DNA from: Diadema setosum
Taxonomy: Eukaryota; Echinodermata; Echinoidea; Diadematoida; Diadematidae
Assembly (NCBI GenBank): GCA_033980235.1
Contig: CM067075.1
Location: forward strand, 8,524,608 to 8,588,607
Length of the DNA: 64,000 bases
Direction of reading: 5' to 3'
Made by a program: the position numbers and the translations under genes. The notes under the pieces are model-generated. The model was not told the DNA's origin. It saw nothing but the letters and a program-made list of their open reading frames with translations, and did not search any database. The number at the start of each line of letters is the position of its first letter. The first letter of the stretch is position 1. This document shows, piece by piece, positions 1 through 11,009 of the stretch.

Positions 1-1477
1 ATATAATCCATCGAAAAAGGTCGCATTTGACAGTCATAATGCGGAAATTCATATTAATAATGCAAAGCATTTGATGGGGAAAAAAAAGGTCACAACCCTT
101 GCAAGAAGAACACAGTCATGCTCCTGCTAAAGATATTTTTATATGAATGTTTACAGAGCAAGGCCAGATGTGTGCTATACTGAATCCCGCCCACTCAAAT
201 GCCAGTACTGCGGTCTATAATGGAAAGGTTGCATGAAACAGCTAGCTTTACATCACATTTCGTAGGTCTGCGTATTATTCCACAAAGTTTTGGTCACCTT
301 GAAAGACAAACCCCAAAAGGAAAAAAAAAAAAGATACAGACGTGTTTCATGATTCCGCTCCAATATCATGACCTGTTGATATTTTCAGAGCAGTGAAAGA
401 CGCAGCAGCATCACTTTTAAATAATTTTGATTGTCTATACCATTATTTTAGTTGCGTCTTCTCATTTTGACAGTTGATGCTATTGTTGTTGTTGTTGTTT
501 TTTAACTGCAATTTGAAAAGGTAAAGACGTTATGTGTCCAATCATGGCGGCTGTTGTTCCCACGTGATGATTCGTCTCACCTCCCTGATAACACCGATGT
601 GCAGCATATAGTGAGAACCATAACTCATGTAAAATTTTCACGAAAGATTTGTGTGGTGCAGACTCAATAATCATTTAATGATTCAATACACATGTATAGT
701 CACTTTAGGGCTACTTCACCACCCCACCCCCCCCCCCCCAAAAAAAAAAGACTCGAATTTGAATCTTCAACATCTCACTTCTTTTACAATCGCAATAGTC
801 TCAACAGCAGCTCTTTGGGTGTGACGATTTTTTTAATGAAGAGTAACAAATAGAAATAGATAGACTCCCTCCCCATACCAAAACAAAGCACAGCTTTCAC
901 AATATAATCATGTTCGTCTTAGCTTAAATGAGTTCTGTTGCTCTTGTTCAAATCAACATACTCATCGTTTGAACTGGGATCTCCATTCGAGGGCACTAAT
1001 CTGTTACTTCATTTGTGCAGCTCGTACGCGTACACGTGTGTAACTTGGAAGTAAGTATTCTCAAAACGAAGCAGTCCTTGAAAAAAAAAAATGAAAAAGA
1101 CTGAAACAAAACAAACCAAAAATAAACAGATCAAAACAAAATGCCTGCCAAGAGACGATTCATCGTTTCCTTGCCAAACTGCAAGACCTTTTTGCTCTGT
1201 TCTAGTTCTATCTTCCTTTTCTGCAGCGAGTATCATTATGTCCTCGTAAACTACCTCATCGGAAATCTGCCCTCTGAATGTTTATGATTTTACTTCCTTT
1301 CTCCTTTTCCGCCACTATTAAGAATTCGGCGCTAATTATGATGTCGCATTGCACCACATGTTAAGTAATATGGATTCGGATAAATACTCCTCGATGGCGG
1401 AAAGTTGTGAACAATACATTCCTCTCGTTGATTCGGGGGGGGGGGGGAAATCCCCGTCATAGTTTGGGAACTCGAAA
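1..1477. other. Intergenic DNA, no supported gene
   Basis: No exon-sized open frame with good signals on both sides is present. The stretch holds a short TTG run near 481-500, a C-run joined to an A-run at 720-748, and a G15 run at 1434-1448. A 30-base open segment at 1020-1049 lies between a plausible acceptor (ending TTTGTGCAG) and a GTAAGTATT donor, but it is too short to call. On the minus strand a GGTGAGAC donor-like site near 590 has no convincing acceptor. Confidence 0.6.
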
Positions 1478-2475
1478 TAGTACAGTCTACTATGTCGAAA
1501 TATTGGGTCCCGTGAGATTTTCGTGCCAAAATTGATTTTTTTAGCTAACTTGGTCAATTTGAGGGTGCTGAATCCAAAAAACTTTGGTTCCATTTTTTCT
1601 GACCACGTCTTCAGTCGCCATTTTGAATTTCAAAATGGCCGCTATAGCAAACTGTATTTTGACCCAATTCCCATAATGTGAGCACCATAGAAGGTTCAGA
1701 TTTGATGCAAAAAGCATGTTTGTGATGTCAGACATTCTGATACACCATTTTCTAATAATTGTAGAGAGCTTTGATACAATTTTTAGGCAGCCATCTTGAA
1801 ACTCAAAATGGCCGCCATAGCTAAATATATTTTTACCCATATCTCAGGTTGTAAGCATTATGTAGAGTATAAATTTGGGGCAAAAAGCAAGCATATGATG
1901 TCAATAATGCTAATTATATACATTCTTTTATTTAATGACGGATCATTTTCCTTAGCGGCCATCTTGAATTTCAAAATGGCTACCATAACAAATGTAATTG
2001 GACCGGTATACACATCGTATGCATTGTGTAAGGTTCTAATTTGGGGCAGAGAGCATGCATATATTGTCAGACATTCTGAAACATCTTTTTCTGAAACGAT
2101 GGTTCATTTTTATATCAATGGTGGCCATCTTGAAATTCAAAATGGCCGCCATAACTGAATGTATATTTTGACCCATATCTCATGTTGTACGCAATACAGA
2201 CAGTTCGCATTTCGGGCATAAACCGGTCTCATGATGTTGAACATTCAGATGCATTTTTCCCCTCCCTGAAATTGCAGATCACTTTCAAGGCTGCCTTCTT
2301 AAAATTCAAAATGGCTGCTTTTCAGCTAATATCTCTGGTTACAAGCAACTTTTAGACATATCAATGTTTATGGTGGCGTACAGTGTACATTATATAAAAC
2401 ACACACACATAGGGCCTATACATCCTGTAATATTGGATTATTTGTAGTGGTCGCCACTCTTGAAATTCAAGAAGT
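1478..2475. repeat. Left arm of foldback element: six ~165-bp tandem units
   Basis: Palindromic unit cores are centred near 1630, 1800, 1971, 2136, 2306 and 2466, so the period is 160-171 bp. The units become more diverged towards the centre of the element: the innermost core keeps only CTTGAAATTCAAG. Between cores, other blocks also recur, such as a stretch resembling TTTGACCCATATCTCA. Open frames of 85-120 codons crossing this arm are translations of the repeat itself and recur in the right arm, so they should not be read as genes. Confidence 0.8.
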
Positions 2476-4789
2476 ATTTTGACCATATTTGGTGTTGTAA
2501 GATCTGTAATGACCCAAGCATGGTGAAACGATCATGTATAAGTCAATCACTTCATTGAACATTGCGTGAGCGGAAGTGTTTTCTGTCCTGTAGGTACACT
2601 GTTGAGTTGAAATGCAAAAAGGCTGCCATGTGAAACATTCCTTTAAAAGCATAGAGTTTGGGTAAAATTTTGTGAATGGGAAATCATGTGATTTTGATGT
2701 TAAAAACAAATGACTTAAAAAAAAACTGTGTCTGAGTGACTGAATAATGTCCCATTTAGACAATTTGGTTGTAAGAACTTACAATATTAGCTCTATATAC
2801 TCTAATAATTCATGGGATAGTCACTTAGATAATTAAATGTTTTCTAGGCTCATTCCCTGAACGTATTTTTAAAGAAACAGCACTCTAAAGCTGTACACAG
2901 GGGAGAATTAGTTCTAAATTCTTCCAGAAATAATGACTTTTGCATTTCTTGCTTTTAAGCATGATAATGAATTTTGTGGCTACCGTTGGTGTAGGAAGCT
3001 CGAAGCATTTTATAATAATTGAACGATTTATGCATACCCTTTGGAAATATCTACAATCTAATATATCATATTTATAGGTATTAGAGGCACAAATTAGGTT
3101 GTGAGAGTTTACAAGGTTCGTTCTCTGACTGGACATATTGCATCAAGTCTCTACGAGGGTAAAGCAGGAAATTGTCCTGATTGTTCAAAGTCATCCACGC
3201 CACACTTCTGGAAGCACTGTGTCATAGCACATTCTGCATGATTCAAGGTTTAGATACTTCTTGGTCCATCTGCTCGTGGAGACATCCTCAAATTTTCAAC
3301 TTCAGCCAGCACCATGAAAGGCATGAAAAAGCAGACCTTTAGTTGTTTCTGTTTTTTTTCGCAACAAACTGCAGGGCATAATCTCTCAAAATTGTCAATT
3401 GTACCTTTATCATCTAATTTTCCAGTGATGGAGCAGACAACATGCAATGCAGTAAGTGAAGCAAACCACCAAGATCAATCAGGATAATTGAAATGTTAGA
3501 GTCTACGTAATAATCATAAATATCTCTGATTTTCCCGTTGCTCTAATACATACAATGGTATGAGGCTATCTGTTGTGAGTGACGGCTGACAGTAACTCCC
3601 ATGGCATCTTTGATGAACTCTTTTATTTTCTTTCCATGATGTGGTCTCTGTGTCAGATGGAATTGACTGCTCAGTATTTCAACTTTCAGGCTGATTATTT
3701 GGCTCGGTTTTGTGAGTTTCTAAGGCATGGGTAGGAATGACGAGAAGGCCATGAAACAATGAGATGAAGAGTGATTGTGGAATTGCTTAGAACTTTAACC
3801 TTTCAATACTTGTATCGTTCAGAAATGACTGGATAATGACAAGTCTATCAGGCTGTAGAACCAGTAAAATGTTATGAAGAATTGGTGATCCCTTAGGCCT
3901 AAGCTTAATGATTTTGGATCCAATCTTACATGGTGTTTTTTTTTTTTTTTTTTTTGCACGAGCTGAATGTCTGGCCTTTCTCACAACAATCCAGAGATCA
4001 TAATATTATGTTCTAATTCTCCTAGATACAAATTCTTAGTACAGAACATTAAAACTGCCCTTTTCATCTCTTTCTAGAGCATCTCCCTTGAATGTTTGTG
4101 ATACCTGACTGCCAAACACCACATTCGTCAGCTTCAAGGCAGTGACAATTTCTTACATTACCCTCGTGTTATGATCTTCTAAGTTGTGGAGGAATTCTGA
4201 TGGATGCAAGCGCCACAGAACTGAGCTATCATTGCTCCTCTGTAGTTTTAGAATCATTGGCTGTACAGCAGTAAGCATCTTCGAAGTCTTGATAATTGAA
4301 GATGACCCACTCAAGGGCAATCAGGAAAAAGCCTATTTATTCCTTCTTCATTCTGTGTTATTCCAGAAATATATCGAGCAAACCTTACGTATTTCAGTTT
4401 ATGGCCAACAAAGAAGCTGGTGAATGGGATGCCTGGTAGGGTGACCATAGCATTTCTTGCCATTGCGAGACTTTTTCTTGTTTGTCTTCATTCTCTTGAG
4501 GCAGCATCAAGTTTTTGAAGATCACCTTCAATTACATCAATGCTTGCTTTGGTACAAATATTCATTGATTGGGATTAAATATAATCATTAACGAGGTTCC
4601 ACAACGCAAAATAGTGTGTTGCCCGAGAGGCAAAAACGAACCGTTTTAGCGGGTTTTTTGGCTATACGGGATGTAACGCTTACACGCTTGCCCACACTAT
4701 CGGATAGTGGTATGCCCCCTCCCCCCCCCCCCCTTACGCAGTTTTTGCCCCTCAGCATCTCTTGATGACGTAATCAGAACCTCATCCTT
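2476..4789. other. Centre of the foldback element, no intact gene
   Basis: Several short frames of 60-100 codons exist on both strands, none long or conserved-looking enough to call. The acceptor-like TTTCAACTTTCAG at about 3690 is followed by a 14-codon open stretch (ADYLARFCEFLRHG) that stops. This could be a relic of a coding region or chance. A T20 run lies at 3936-3955 and a C-rich run at 4708-4732. A transposase, if one was ever present, is not recognisable. Confidence 0.5.
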
Positions 4790-5584
4790 ACATTTTGAAT
4801 TTTGGGCGGCTATTTTGAATCGAGAGATGGCTGTCATTCTGCGTGAATTGGAAATAAATTCAGTCTAACTAGGACAATTTTGGCACATTCATCTAAGGTT
4901 CTTACCACAGTATTATAATTATGTTTTCTATGGCGGCCATCTTGAATTTCAACATGGTGGCCTATCTAATGATCCACAATTAGGAAACAGCTGTACTGGA
5001 CTGTTGGACACCACAAGCATGTGCATTCTTGAAAATTTGATGCTTCTACAATAATTGCAAACCGAGATATGGGTAAAAACGCTATGGCGGCCATTTTGAA
5101 TTTCAAGATGGCGGCCTACAAACTCTACAAAGCAAGCCACAATATCAGAAAATGATAAATCAGAGTGTCTGACATTATAACGATGTATTTTGCACCAAGT
5201 TTGAGGTTTCTACTATGGTCACTTTATGAGATATGGGTAAAAATACAGCTTGCTATGGCAGCCATTTTGAAATTCAAAATGGCAGCCTACAAATTGTATC
5301 AAAACAATCCACAATAGCAGACAAAGATTTAACAGAGTGTCTGACATCACACCTATGCATTTTGCACCAAATTGTAAGCTTCTGCAATGCTCACTTTATG
5401 AAATATGGGTCAAAATACAGTCTGCTAGGGCGGCCATTTTGAAATTCAAAATGGCGGCTGAAGACGTGGTCAGAAAAAATGGAACCAAAGTTTTTTGGAT
5501 TCAGCACCCCCAAATTGACAAAGTTAGCGAAAAAAATCAATTTTGGCACGAAAATCTCACGGGATTACATAGTAGCCTCTACTA
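4790..5584. repeat. Right arm of foldback element: five ~165-bp tandem units
   Basis: Unit cores are centred near 4819, 4947, 5101, 5275 and 5446, mirroring the left arm in inverted orientation. The outermost unit, carrying AAGACGTGGTCAGAAAAAAT and GGATTCAGCACCCCCAAATT, is the best-conserved match to the left end (its complement lies at 1560-1615). The two outermost units therefore look younger or gene-converted relative to the inner units. Confidence 0.8.
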
Positions 5585-5933
5585 AAAACTAAAATAAGAG
5601 TTCGTAGGGCTGTAATTTTTGAACAAAGGAGGCTGAGTAGAATCGGGTTAATTTCTGCAATGGCCAAAGATAAATGCACGTGGTATAGAAAGCGGCGAGT
5701 AGATGAATAAACTTAAGTATTTTACAATATAATGAAAGGAAATTGAAAAAAAAAGAAAGAAGAGAAGCAAACCAACCGAAACCGCCTCAAATACATTTTT
5801 CTTGACTCTTTGAGACGTGTGCGGATAGGAGATGGCGTGTTAAATGTGTCAATTACTACTAAATAATGCAATTATCAAACTATTCATGGATACTGATATT
5901 TCATGTTTTCACTTTCTCTTGCCCTCCACTCCA

Positions 5934-5966
<33 letters not shown>

Positions 5967-6240
5967 GTCTATCTCTCTTCCAATGATTGGGCGATAAACA
6001 CCAGAGTACTTTCATATCAACCTGTTAACAGTGATTTCACAAAATGCTGAAAATCGAAACGACGGGTCGAAACCCATGTCTGACATTTCCATAGACCACC
6101 GGTGTTCAAGATCATTAACCTACATTGTCACAGTTCTTTCTTGTTATCTATAATTCGATCTCCCTCTTATGTTAAATATTTTTTCTCTCTACAAGAATAT
6201 TACTTTCAACGGAAAAGAAAAAAAAATATGTAACATATAG
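5585..6240. other. Intergenic DNA with C-run and (CT)n tract
   Basis: A C13 run is followed by (CT)n at 5934-5980. Nothing else is supported. Short A-rich runs occur near 5746 and 6220. Confidence 0.7.
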
Positions 6241-6289
6241 TCGTTGTGGTTCTCTGCAGTGAGTTGGGCTAACTTCACAGCTTGTAGCC

Positions 6290-6550
6290 GTCAACAGCTG
6301 CCAGTGCGGCTGCTCAAAAGTTTCTTTTGCACTCCATCAGAGCGAAAATGCGGAAGTTGAGATGCGTGTTACAAATTATTTCTCGTACAGGACTCGTTCA
6401 GTGCGAGCAGACGACAGAAGGAAAAATCTGGGCGCGCGCGCGGGAAACGAATGGCGCCAAAACGCCCGACAAAATGGCGGAAGGCTAAATCGGTGTTGAT
6501 CCCCACCGTGGCAATATAACAGTCTCACAATTCTCTGTTTAAACCGGCAG
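6290..6550 (+). promoter_or_regulatory. CpG-rich promoter-like block with E2F-like and YY1-like motifs
   Basis: This block is sharply richer in CpG than its surroundings. It contains a GCGCGGGAAA motif at 6437-6446 and TGGCGCCAAAA at 6452-6462, both fitting the E2F consensus (TTTSGCGC and its complement). AAAATGGCGG at 6471-6480 matches the YY1 motif often found just downstream of housekeeping transcription starts. A splice donor GGCAG/GTATCA follows at 6550/6551. The arrangement suggests a + strand first exon of roughly 6470-6550, possibly for a cell-cycle-linked gene, but no downstream coding exon could be tied to it. ATG 6451 opens only a 22-codon frame, rich in Lys and Arg at its start, ending at 6519. 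The motif calls are direct; promoter function is inference. Confidence 0.4.
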
Positions 6551-8307
6551 GTATCATTAATATGATGGGAGATAGAGGATCATCCTAAACTCAAGTTCTA
6601 TGGCACTTGTGCTTTTTAAGGATCCATTCTTTAAAACCGCTCTGAAACTAGATCTTGACAAAAACGATTTTTGTCGATTATTGGCTCTTTTTGAATCAGG
6701 TGGTTGAGCAGGATCAAAATATTTTTCATTACTTTTTTGTGTTGCCAGAGCCACAGAGCTGAGCCTGAAAAAGAAGGAAGTTCGAATTGACGGAAAACAG
6801 ACGAAGATGTCACGAGAGAAGCTCACGTGAATTACAGGCAATTACATACGTAATGGTCCTAGTACACATGATAGGATACGCACAATATTGTTATATGCAT
6901 ATTTGAGACCATAGTAAGTAGTCATACATACTAAGTACATGTAGTTACGATAACATAACGTGGAGACTGTGATATAGACAATTTCAGCATAAATATACGA
7001 CCTGAGAAACACTTTGTTTTACAATGTATTAAATCAATAGGCACCACCATTACTGACATGTTTATTTCCATTTCCATATTTTAAGAATGCCACAGATTTG
7101 TTCTTTCCCCTTTTTGTCTGATTTTTTTTTTTTCTCTAGGTGCCATCATCGGGATGCCCAGAGTCATCCAATCATCTCGGCTGCAGTTAGACAGACGATC
7201 GGAAATGGGAAAATGTTAAATTTAACATTCAAAATGCTTGACTTATCATTTCTGAAATGGTAGTCCAACATTACGTCGACGAAATGACTGCTTTCGTAAC
7301 GAAATAGACCATGCGACACTTGGCGCCCCATACAAAACTAAGGTCTTTGTCCATAGTTTAAACCATGGTTTCAATTGTACCATCTTCGTGAATTCGGGCC
7401 TTTTGAGTACAAAAATGTAATATCTTTGGTTATGATGTAATTATTGCCCTTTCCATTATCACAGAAAGAAGTTTCTATAGACGCTCTCCTCACAATGTAT
7501 GGATAATTACAGCTGGATTATATAACAAAGTTACCCAGTCAAGAGCTGGCATTTAGAATTATAATTGCGTCCCATCCTTTCGTTAAGTGTTCCGCATTTA
7601 GACATCCTTTATTTGAGGCCACATTTGAGCAAGTGTTCACTAAGAAGGCGTACAATGTACGTGGGTGTATCAAAATGCAACACAGGTCACTTAATGATTT
7701 GGAATCATCTAGCCTAGGATCCAATTATACATTTTACAATGGATTTTACAATGGAGGAGCGCCAGGAAAGATGAGAGAGATAATTACATGCTCTAAAAAT
7801 GAAGACATGGACAAGGAATAATAAGAAAAACAAGAACAACAACATAGCCCTGTTGTTGGACCACATTTCTCCAAGAAGAAACACAAACGCAGGGGAATAT
7901 TTTGTTTTAATTAAACAAACAAACAAACAAAAAAACGCAAGACCTATCGCGATTGACACCACTGACAGAGGCTTCGATCTGAGGCACAGGTGTTGTGAAC
8001 CTCAAACAGGTATCGTCATTTTGGTAACACAGTTGCCACACCCTCGCAGCTACCACTGGCTTTGTGAGCCCTTCACATCCATTGAAATTTGTTCAAAACA
8101 ATAAAAGATACATAGAATAAAACACTACAAAAGAAAAACATATATTATATTCAAGGTACTGTTTACCATTGGGAGCAGTGATTTAAAAGATGTTCAAGAT
8201 ATCACATCTGATGCATATGTGTAGGTCAGTTGTGCAACAAAACGTCCTACCATACAAACATTTCGCAATAAAGCCTAAAATGATACGGAAATATCACTAT
8301 ATTCCCA
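6551..8307. other. Intergenic DNA, no supported gene
   Basis: A very strong acceptor-like tract (T-rich ending TTTCTCTAG at 7139) is followed by a 25-codon open stretch in one frame (AIIGMPRVIQSSRLQ...) stopping near 7220, with no donor. It could be a terminal exon of a gene starting near 6470, but nothing confirms this. Frames at 7633-8104 are low-complexity and not convincing. Confidence 0.5.
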
Positions 8308-8868
8308 TTAAAGGTAGGGGATACCTTTTACAGACCTCCCAAAATGCAGCAAAACATTAAATATGAACCTCAGGGGACTTGTTTAGGTCACTGCTGAGAA
8401 ATTTGGAAGTCAACAGTTATCTACAGTTTGAATAATGCACAAAACTCAACTACTCAGTAGTTCTGTGTGTCAGCCACACTTAAGCTTTTTTGTTGCAGTC
8501 TTCTGTATTTTTTTATCTATAAACACAAATGTAAAAGTATAAGAGCTGATGTAATAACATATAGAGTGTGTGGCAAGAATGTATATAGAAATGTTTGTAA
8601 GTTTTGATGAACTTTCTTCACAAAATATACATGATAGACACACATGCAGTGCATGGGTCTGCAAAGGTAGCCTAGTAATGTACTGGAATTTACGGTGAGC
8701 CCCGAAATAAATTCAATTCAAAATCTAACGGTCAATGAAAATGTACTAAATGTTACCTTCCACTTTCAATACTTAATGGGAGTTTCTAAAATGATACTCT
8801 CTTCAACATACCACTGTATTTATACAACTCTTCATTTAAGGCATGCAAATGGGATTCCCTACCTTTAA
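8308..8868. mobile_element. TTAA-flanked inverted-repeat element (561 bp)
   Basis: The left end reads TTAAAGGTAGGGGATAC and the right end ATTCCCTACCTTTAA, an imperfect inverted pair. The TTAA at each edge is consistent with a TTAA target-site duplication, as used by piggyBac- and Kolobok-type transposases. No coding frame is present, so it is non-autonomous. Its ends resemble, but its body does not match, the TTAA palindromes at 23.9, 34.1, 35.8, 38.0, 38.5, 47.2, 51.5 and 59.6 kb. Confidence 0.65.
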
Positions 8869-9124
8869 ATCATAACTGGATAGATGGTTTCGTCTAGAAA
8901 CATTCTTATTATAATCATTGTTCACATTTTGTATATTTAACAATATTTAGTATTGATTATACTGATTCAAATTTTTACATTGGTTGTTTCTGTCCCTTAA
9001 TAAAATTTTTGCAACTACATTGTATTGTGAAGCACTGAAGTTGGGTTTTTGTTTAATCTACAAATGGTAAATAATGCCTTCAAGGTTGCGATTTCTACTG
9101 ATTGCATACATGAAGTATATATAT

Positions 9125-9368
9125 GAAGGGTTTGTTTGCAAAAACCGATAAGTCCATTTTTGAAGATTTTGAAGTACGATCTCTGTCATAAAGTACAAAA
9201 CAATACCTTTTAAATGATATATTGGGCACTACATATAAAGGTATATTTTTGAAGTTATGGTCAAAAGAAGCAGAAATTTTCTTATTATTCTCTTTATTTT
9301 TCTTGACCTTTAATCGCAAATATCTCCATTTGGAAAATATGGACTTATCGGTTTTTGCAAACAAACTC

Positions 9369-9371
<3 letters not shown>
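9125..9371. mobile_element. Short inverted-repeat element (247 bp) next to a (TA)n tract
   Basis: The left arm GAAGGGTTTGTTTGCAAAAA followed by CCGATAAGTCCAT is matched in reverse complement at 9333-9371 (ATGGACTTATCGG then TTTTTGCAAACAAACTCTTC). The arms are about 45 bp and close to identical. Flanking TATATA on the left and a (TA)n tract on the right fit a TA-target insertion (Tc1/mariner-like). No coding capacity is seen. Confidence 0.7.

Positions 9372-9413
<42 letters not shown>
9372..9413. repeat. (TA)n microsatellite
   Basis: About 20 TA units directly abut the right end of the preceding inverted-repeat element. Frames crossing it (YIYIYI) are repeat translations. Confidence 0.95.
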
Positions 9414-9417
<4 letters not shown>

Positions 9418-10878
9418 AACGGTCAAAATTATTCATACATTATTGTTATTATCATTACTATCATTGTTACTATCATGAATATCATTTTCGTCATATTTTA
9501 TACACATACTCACTGTTGAGGCTATCTATAGCACAGATTGCAGAGCGTATTGTATATAAATAGATATGCAGTTGTTATTAATATGATATCATAAACAGAT
9601 AGATGCTAGATAGATAGATACGAGTCGTCAAGTGCCTTCTGTTGCGAATGCTTTTACTGCTAGCATAGCACTCTATATTCACAAGCCGATATTCTGAGAT
9701 TCTCGCAAGCGACGGATGTTCACTTCGCACATGAGACTGTTTTTGAACTTTAATAGGCATACAAAGAAATGGATGGAAGAGGCGTGACATGCCTAATTGG
9801 TATCAGGATTGTAAATCAATGATCACGCGCCAGATAATAAAAAAGCGGGTCGTGGGAAGGATGCTTGGGGTGAATTTCCGAACTACGCTCCTGTAGACGA
9901 ACCTCCAGCACCTATTTATGCATTATCACAATAGTAAAGAAGACATTCAAAAACTTGGACTCGTGAGTCACTGCCCTCTGTTCTATAATATCCGCACAGC
10001 ACATTGCATACAATTCGAATCAAACTGCGGATCATTCGCCGTATGCTATTTTTGGTAAAATGGCGGATACTGTTCAGCCAATGGAATGAAAAGCTCCCCT
10101 GCAATGAATTCCAGATTTGTCGAGGGTCCACTGCAGATTGCATCATTTTTGTAAAGCACTTAAATTTTCCCCCGTGTACATATTTACCTGCAATACATTG
10201 TCCTGCTAGTGAACATGATGTGTATGCATGCGCCAAAGACATTCCAGACGCGTTTACGTTTTGATACTTTTTTTTTTCATTCATTCTTTTTTTTTTTCAT
10301 CTGAATGCTACAAGTACTAACCCAGAGAAAAGTTAAATGCTGAATGTGTTAACGGGGGGGGGGGGGGAGTAAAAGAAAAAAATTAGAAAAAAATACATAA
10401 TTCCGTTCACGTGTCATGAGGCAGAGAAATGCGCAGGAACAGCGGATGCTCAAAACAGGTGGAGAACTATCGAAATTGGCGATTGCCTTTTCGCCCTCTT
10501 CGTTCACGAATGTCAGATCTTGTCGCGCCCCCGACGGAAAAAAAAAAAAAAAAAAAAATTGGAGGGTCCTCGCTCGGGCACGACCTTGAAATTCTACCAT
10601 CCCAAGTGGGAGGCAGAGGTTCGAAGAGATCGGTTATCGGGGAGGTACGAATGGCGCGAGTTTCCGTTTCCGAAATCGTCCGCAAGACGAAGCATCTTGA
10701 TACGTAAAGACAAAATTTCAACTCGATTGCACTAACAATCACTTTGCCTTGCACGCAGTGGGGGTGGGGGGGGGGGGGGAGATGCAGGATGAGGGTAATG
10801 GAGAACGGAACAATGTTCATTGTTATCCTGGTTTTTGCATAGCAAGCAAATCTTGAAGAGTTGTGTGTCTTCTCATAG
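9414..10878. other. Intergenic DNA with homopolymer runs
   Basis: The stretch holds G-runs at 10354-10367 and 10759-10779, and an A-run at 10539-10558. A moderately CpG-rich segment near 10430-10690 is split by that A-run. Frames of 70-122 codons here overlap homopolymers or lack splice or start support, so none is called. Confidence 0.6.
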
Positions 10879-11009
10879 GTACTTAATTCCCAATGCGTGA
10901 AGATGGCAATGACTTATATGCTCATGTGATTCGTTTATTAGTGTCAATGTTACTAGATTTCTTTCGTAATAAGGATGCACTCAGACCTGAGAGGTTCAGA
11001 ATAGATGAG
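10879..11009 (+). CDS. Candidate first coding exon, unknown protein
   Basis: This is a 131-base segment between an acceptor (GTGTCTTCTCATAG) and a strong donor (GATGAG/GTAAGTG). The only frame open to the donor starts at ATG 10893, two codons after an in-frame TAA, and gives 39 codons (MREDGNDLYAHVIRLLVSML... to ...RFRIDE), ending in phase 0. The peptide is moderately hydrophobic in its middle and charged at both ends. I do not recognise a family. Its phase fits the candidate exon at 13978. Forty open codons after an ATG is not rare by chance, so this remains a guess supported mainly by the donor. Confidence 0.25.

Larger units (their letters stand above)
1478..5584. mobile_element. Foldback-type element with long tandem-repeat inverted arms
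   Basis: The two ends are inverted copies. The left end reads TAGTACAGTCTACTATGT then CCGTGAGATTTTCGTGCC. The right end read on the minus strand gives TAGTAGAGGCTACTATGT followed by the same CCGTGAGATTTTCGTGCC. The inverted similarity continues inward through the AAACTTTGGTTCCATTTTTT and ACCACGTCTTCAG segments. Each arm is about 1 kb and made of head-to-tail units of about 155-171 bp, each containing a palindromic core of the form GCCATTTTGAAATTCAAAAT. Long inverted arms built from tandem repeats are the hallmark of foldback (FB/Galileo-like) DNA transposons. The ~2.3 kb centre shows no intact transposase frame, so this copy is probably non-autonomous. A target-site duplication is not clear. 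Confidence 0.75.

Noticed and set aside
1541..2158. Open frames of 99 and 120 codons on opposite strands, with similar frames at 5233-5585
   Set aside because: They are translations of the tandem units in the two arms of the foldback element, which is why the same peptide appears on opposite strands.
9095..9436. Overlapping frames on both strands at 9.1-9.4 kb
   Set aside because: They run through an inverted-repeat element and a (TA)n tract.
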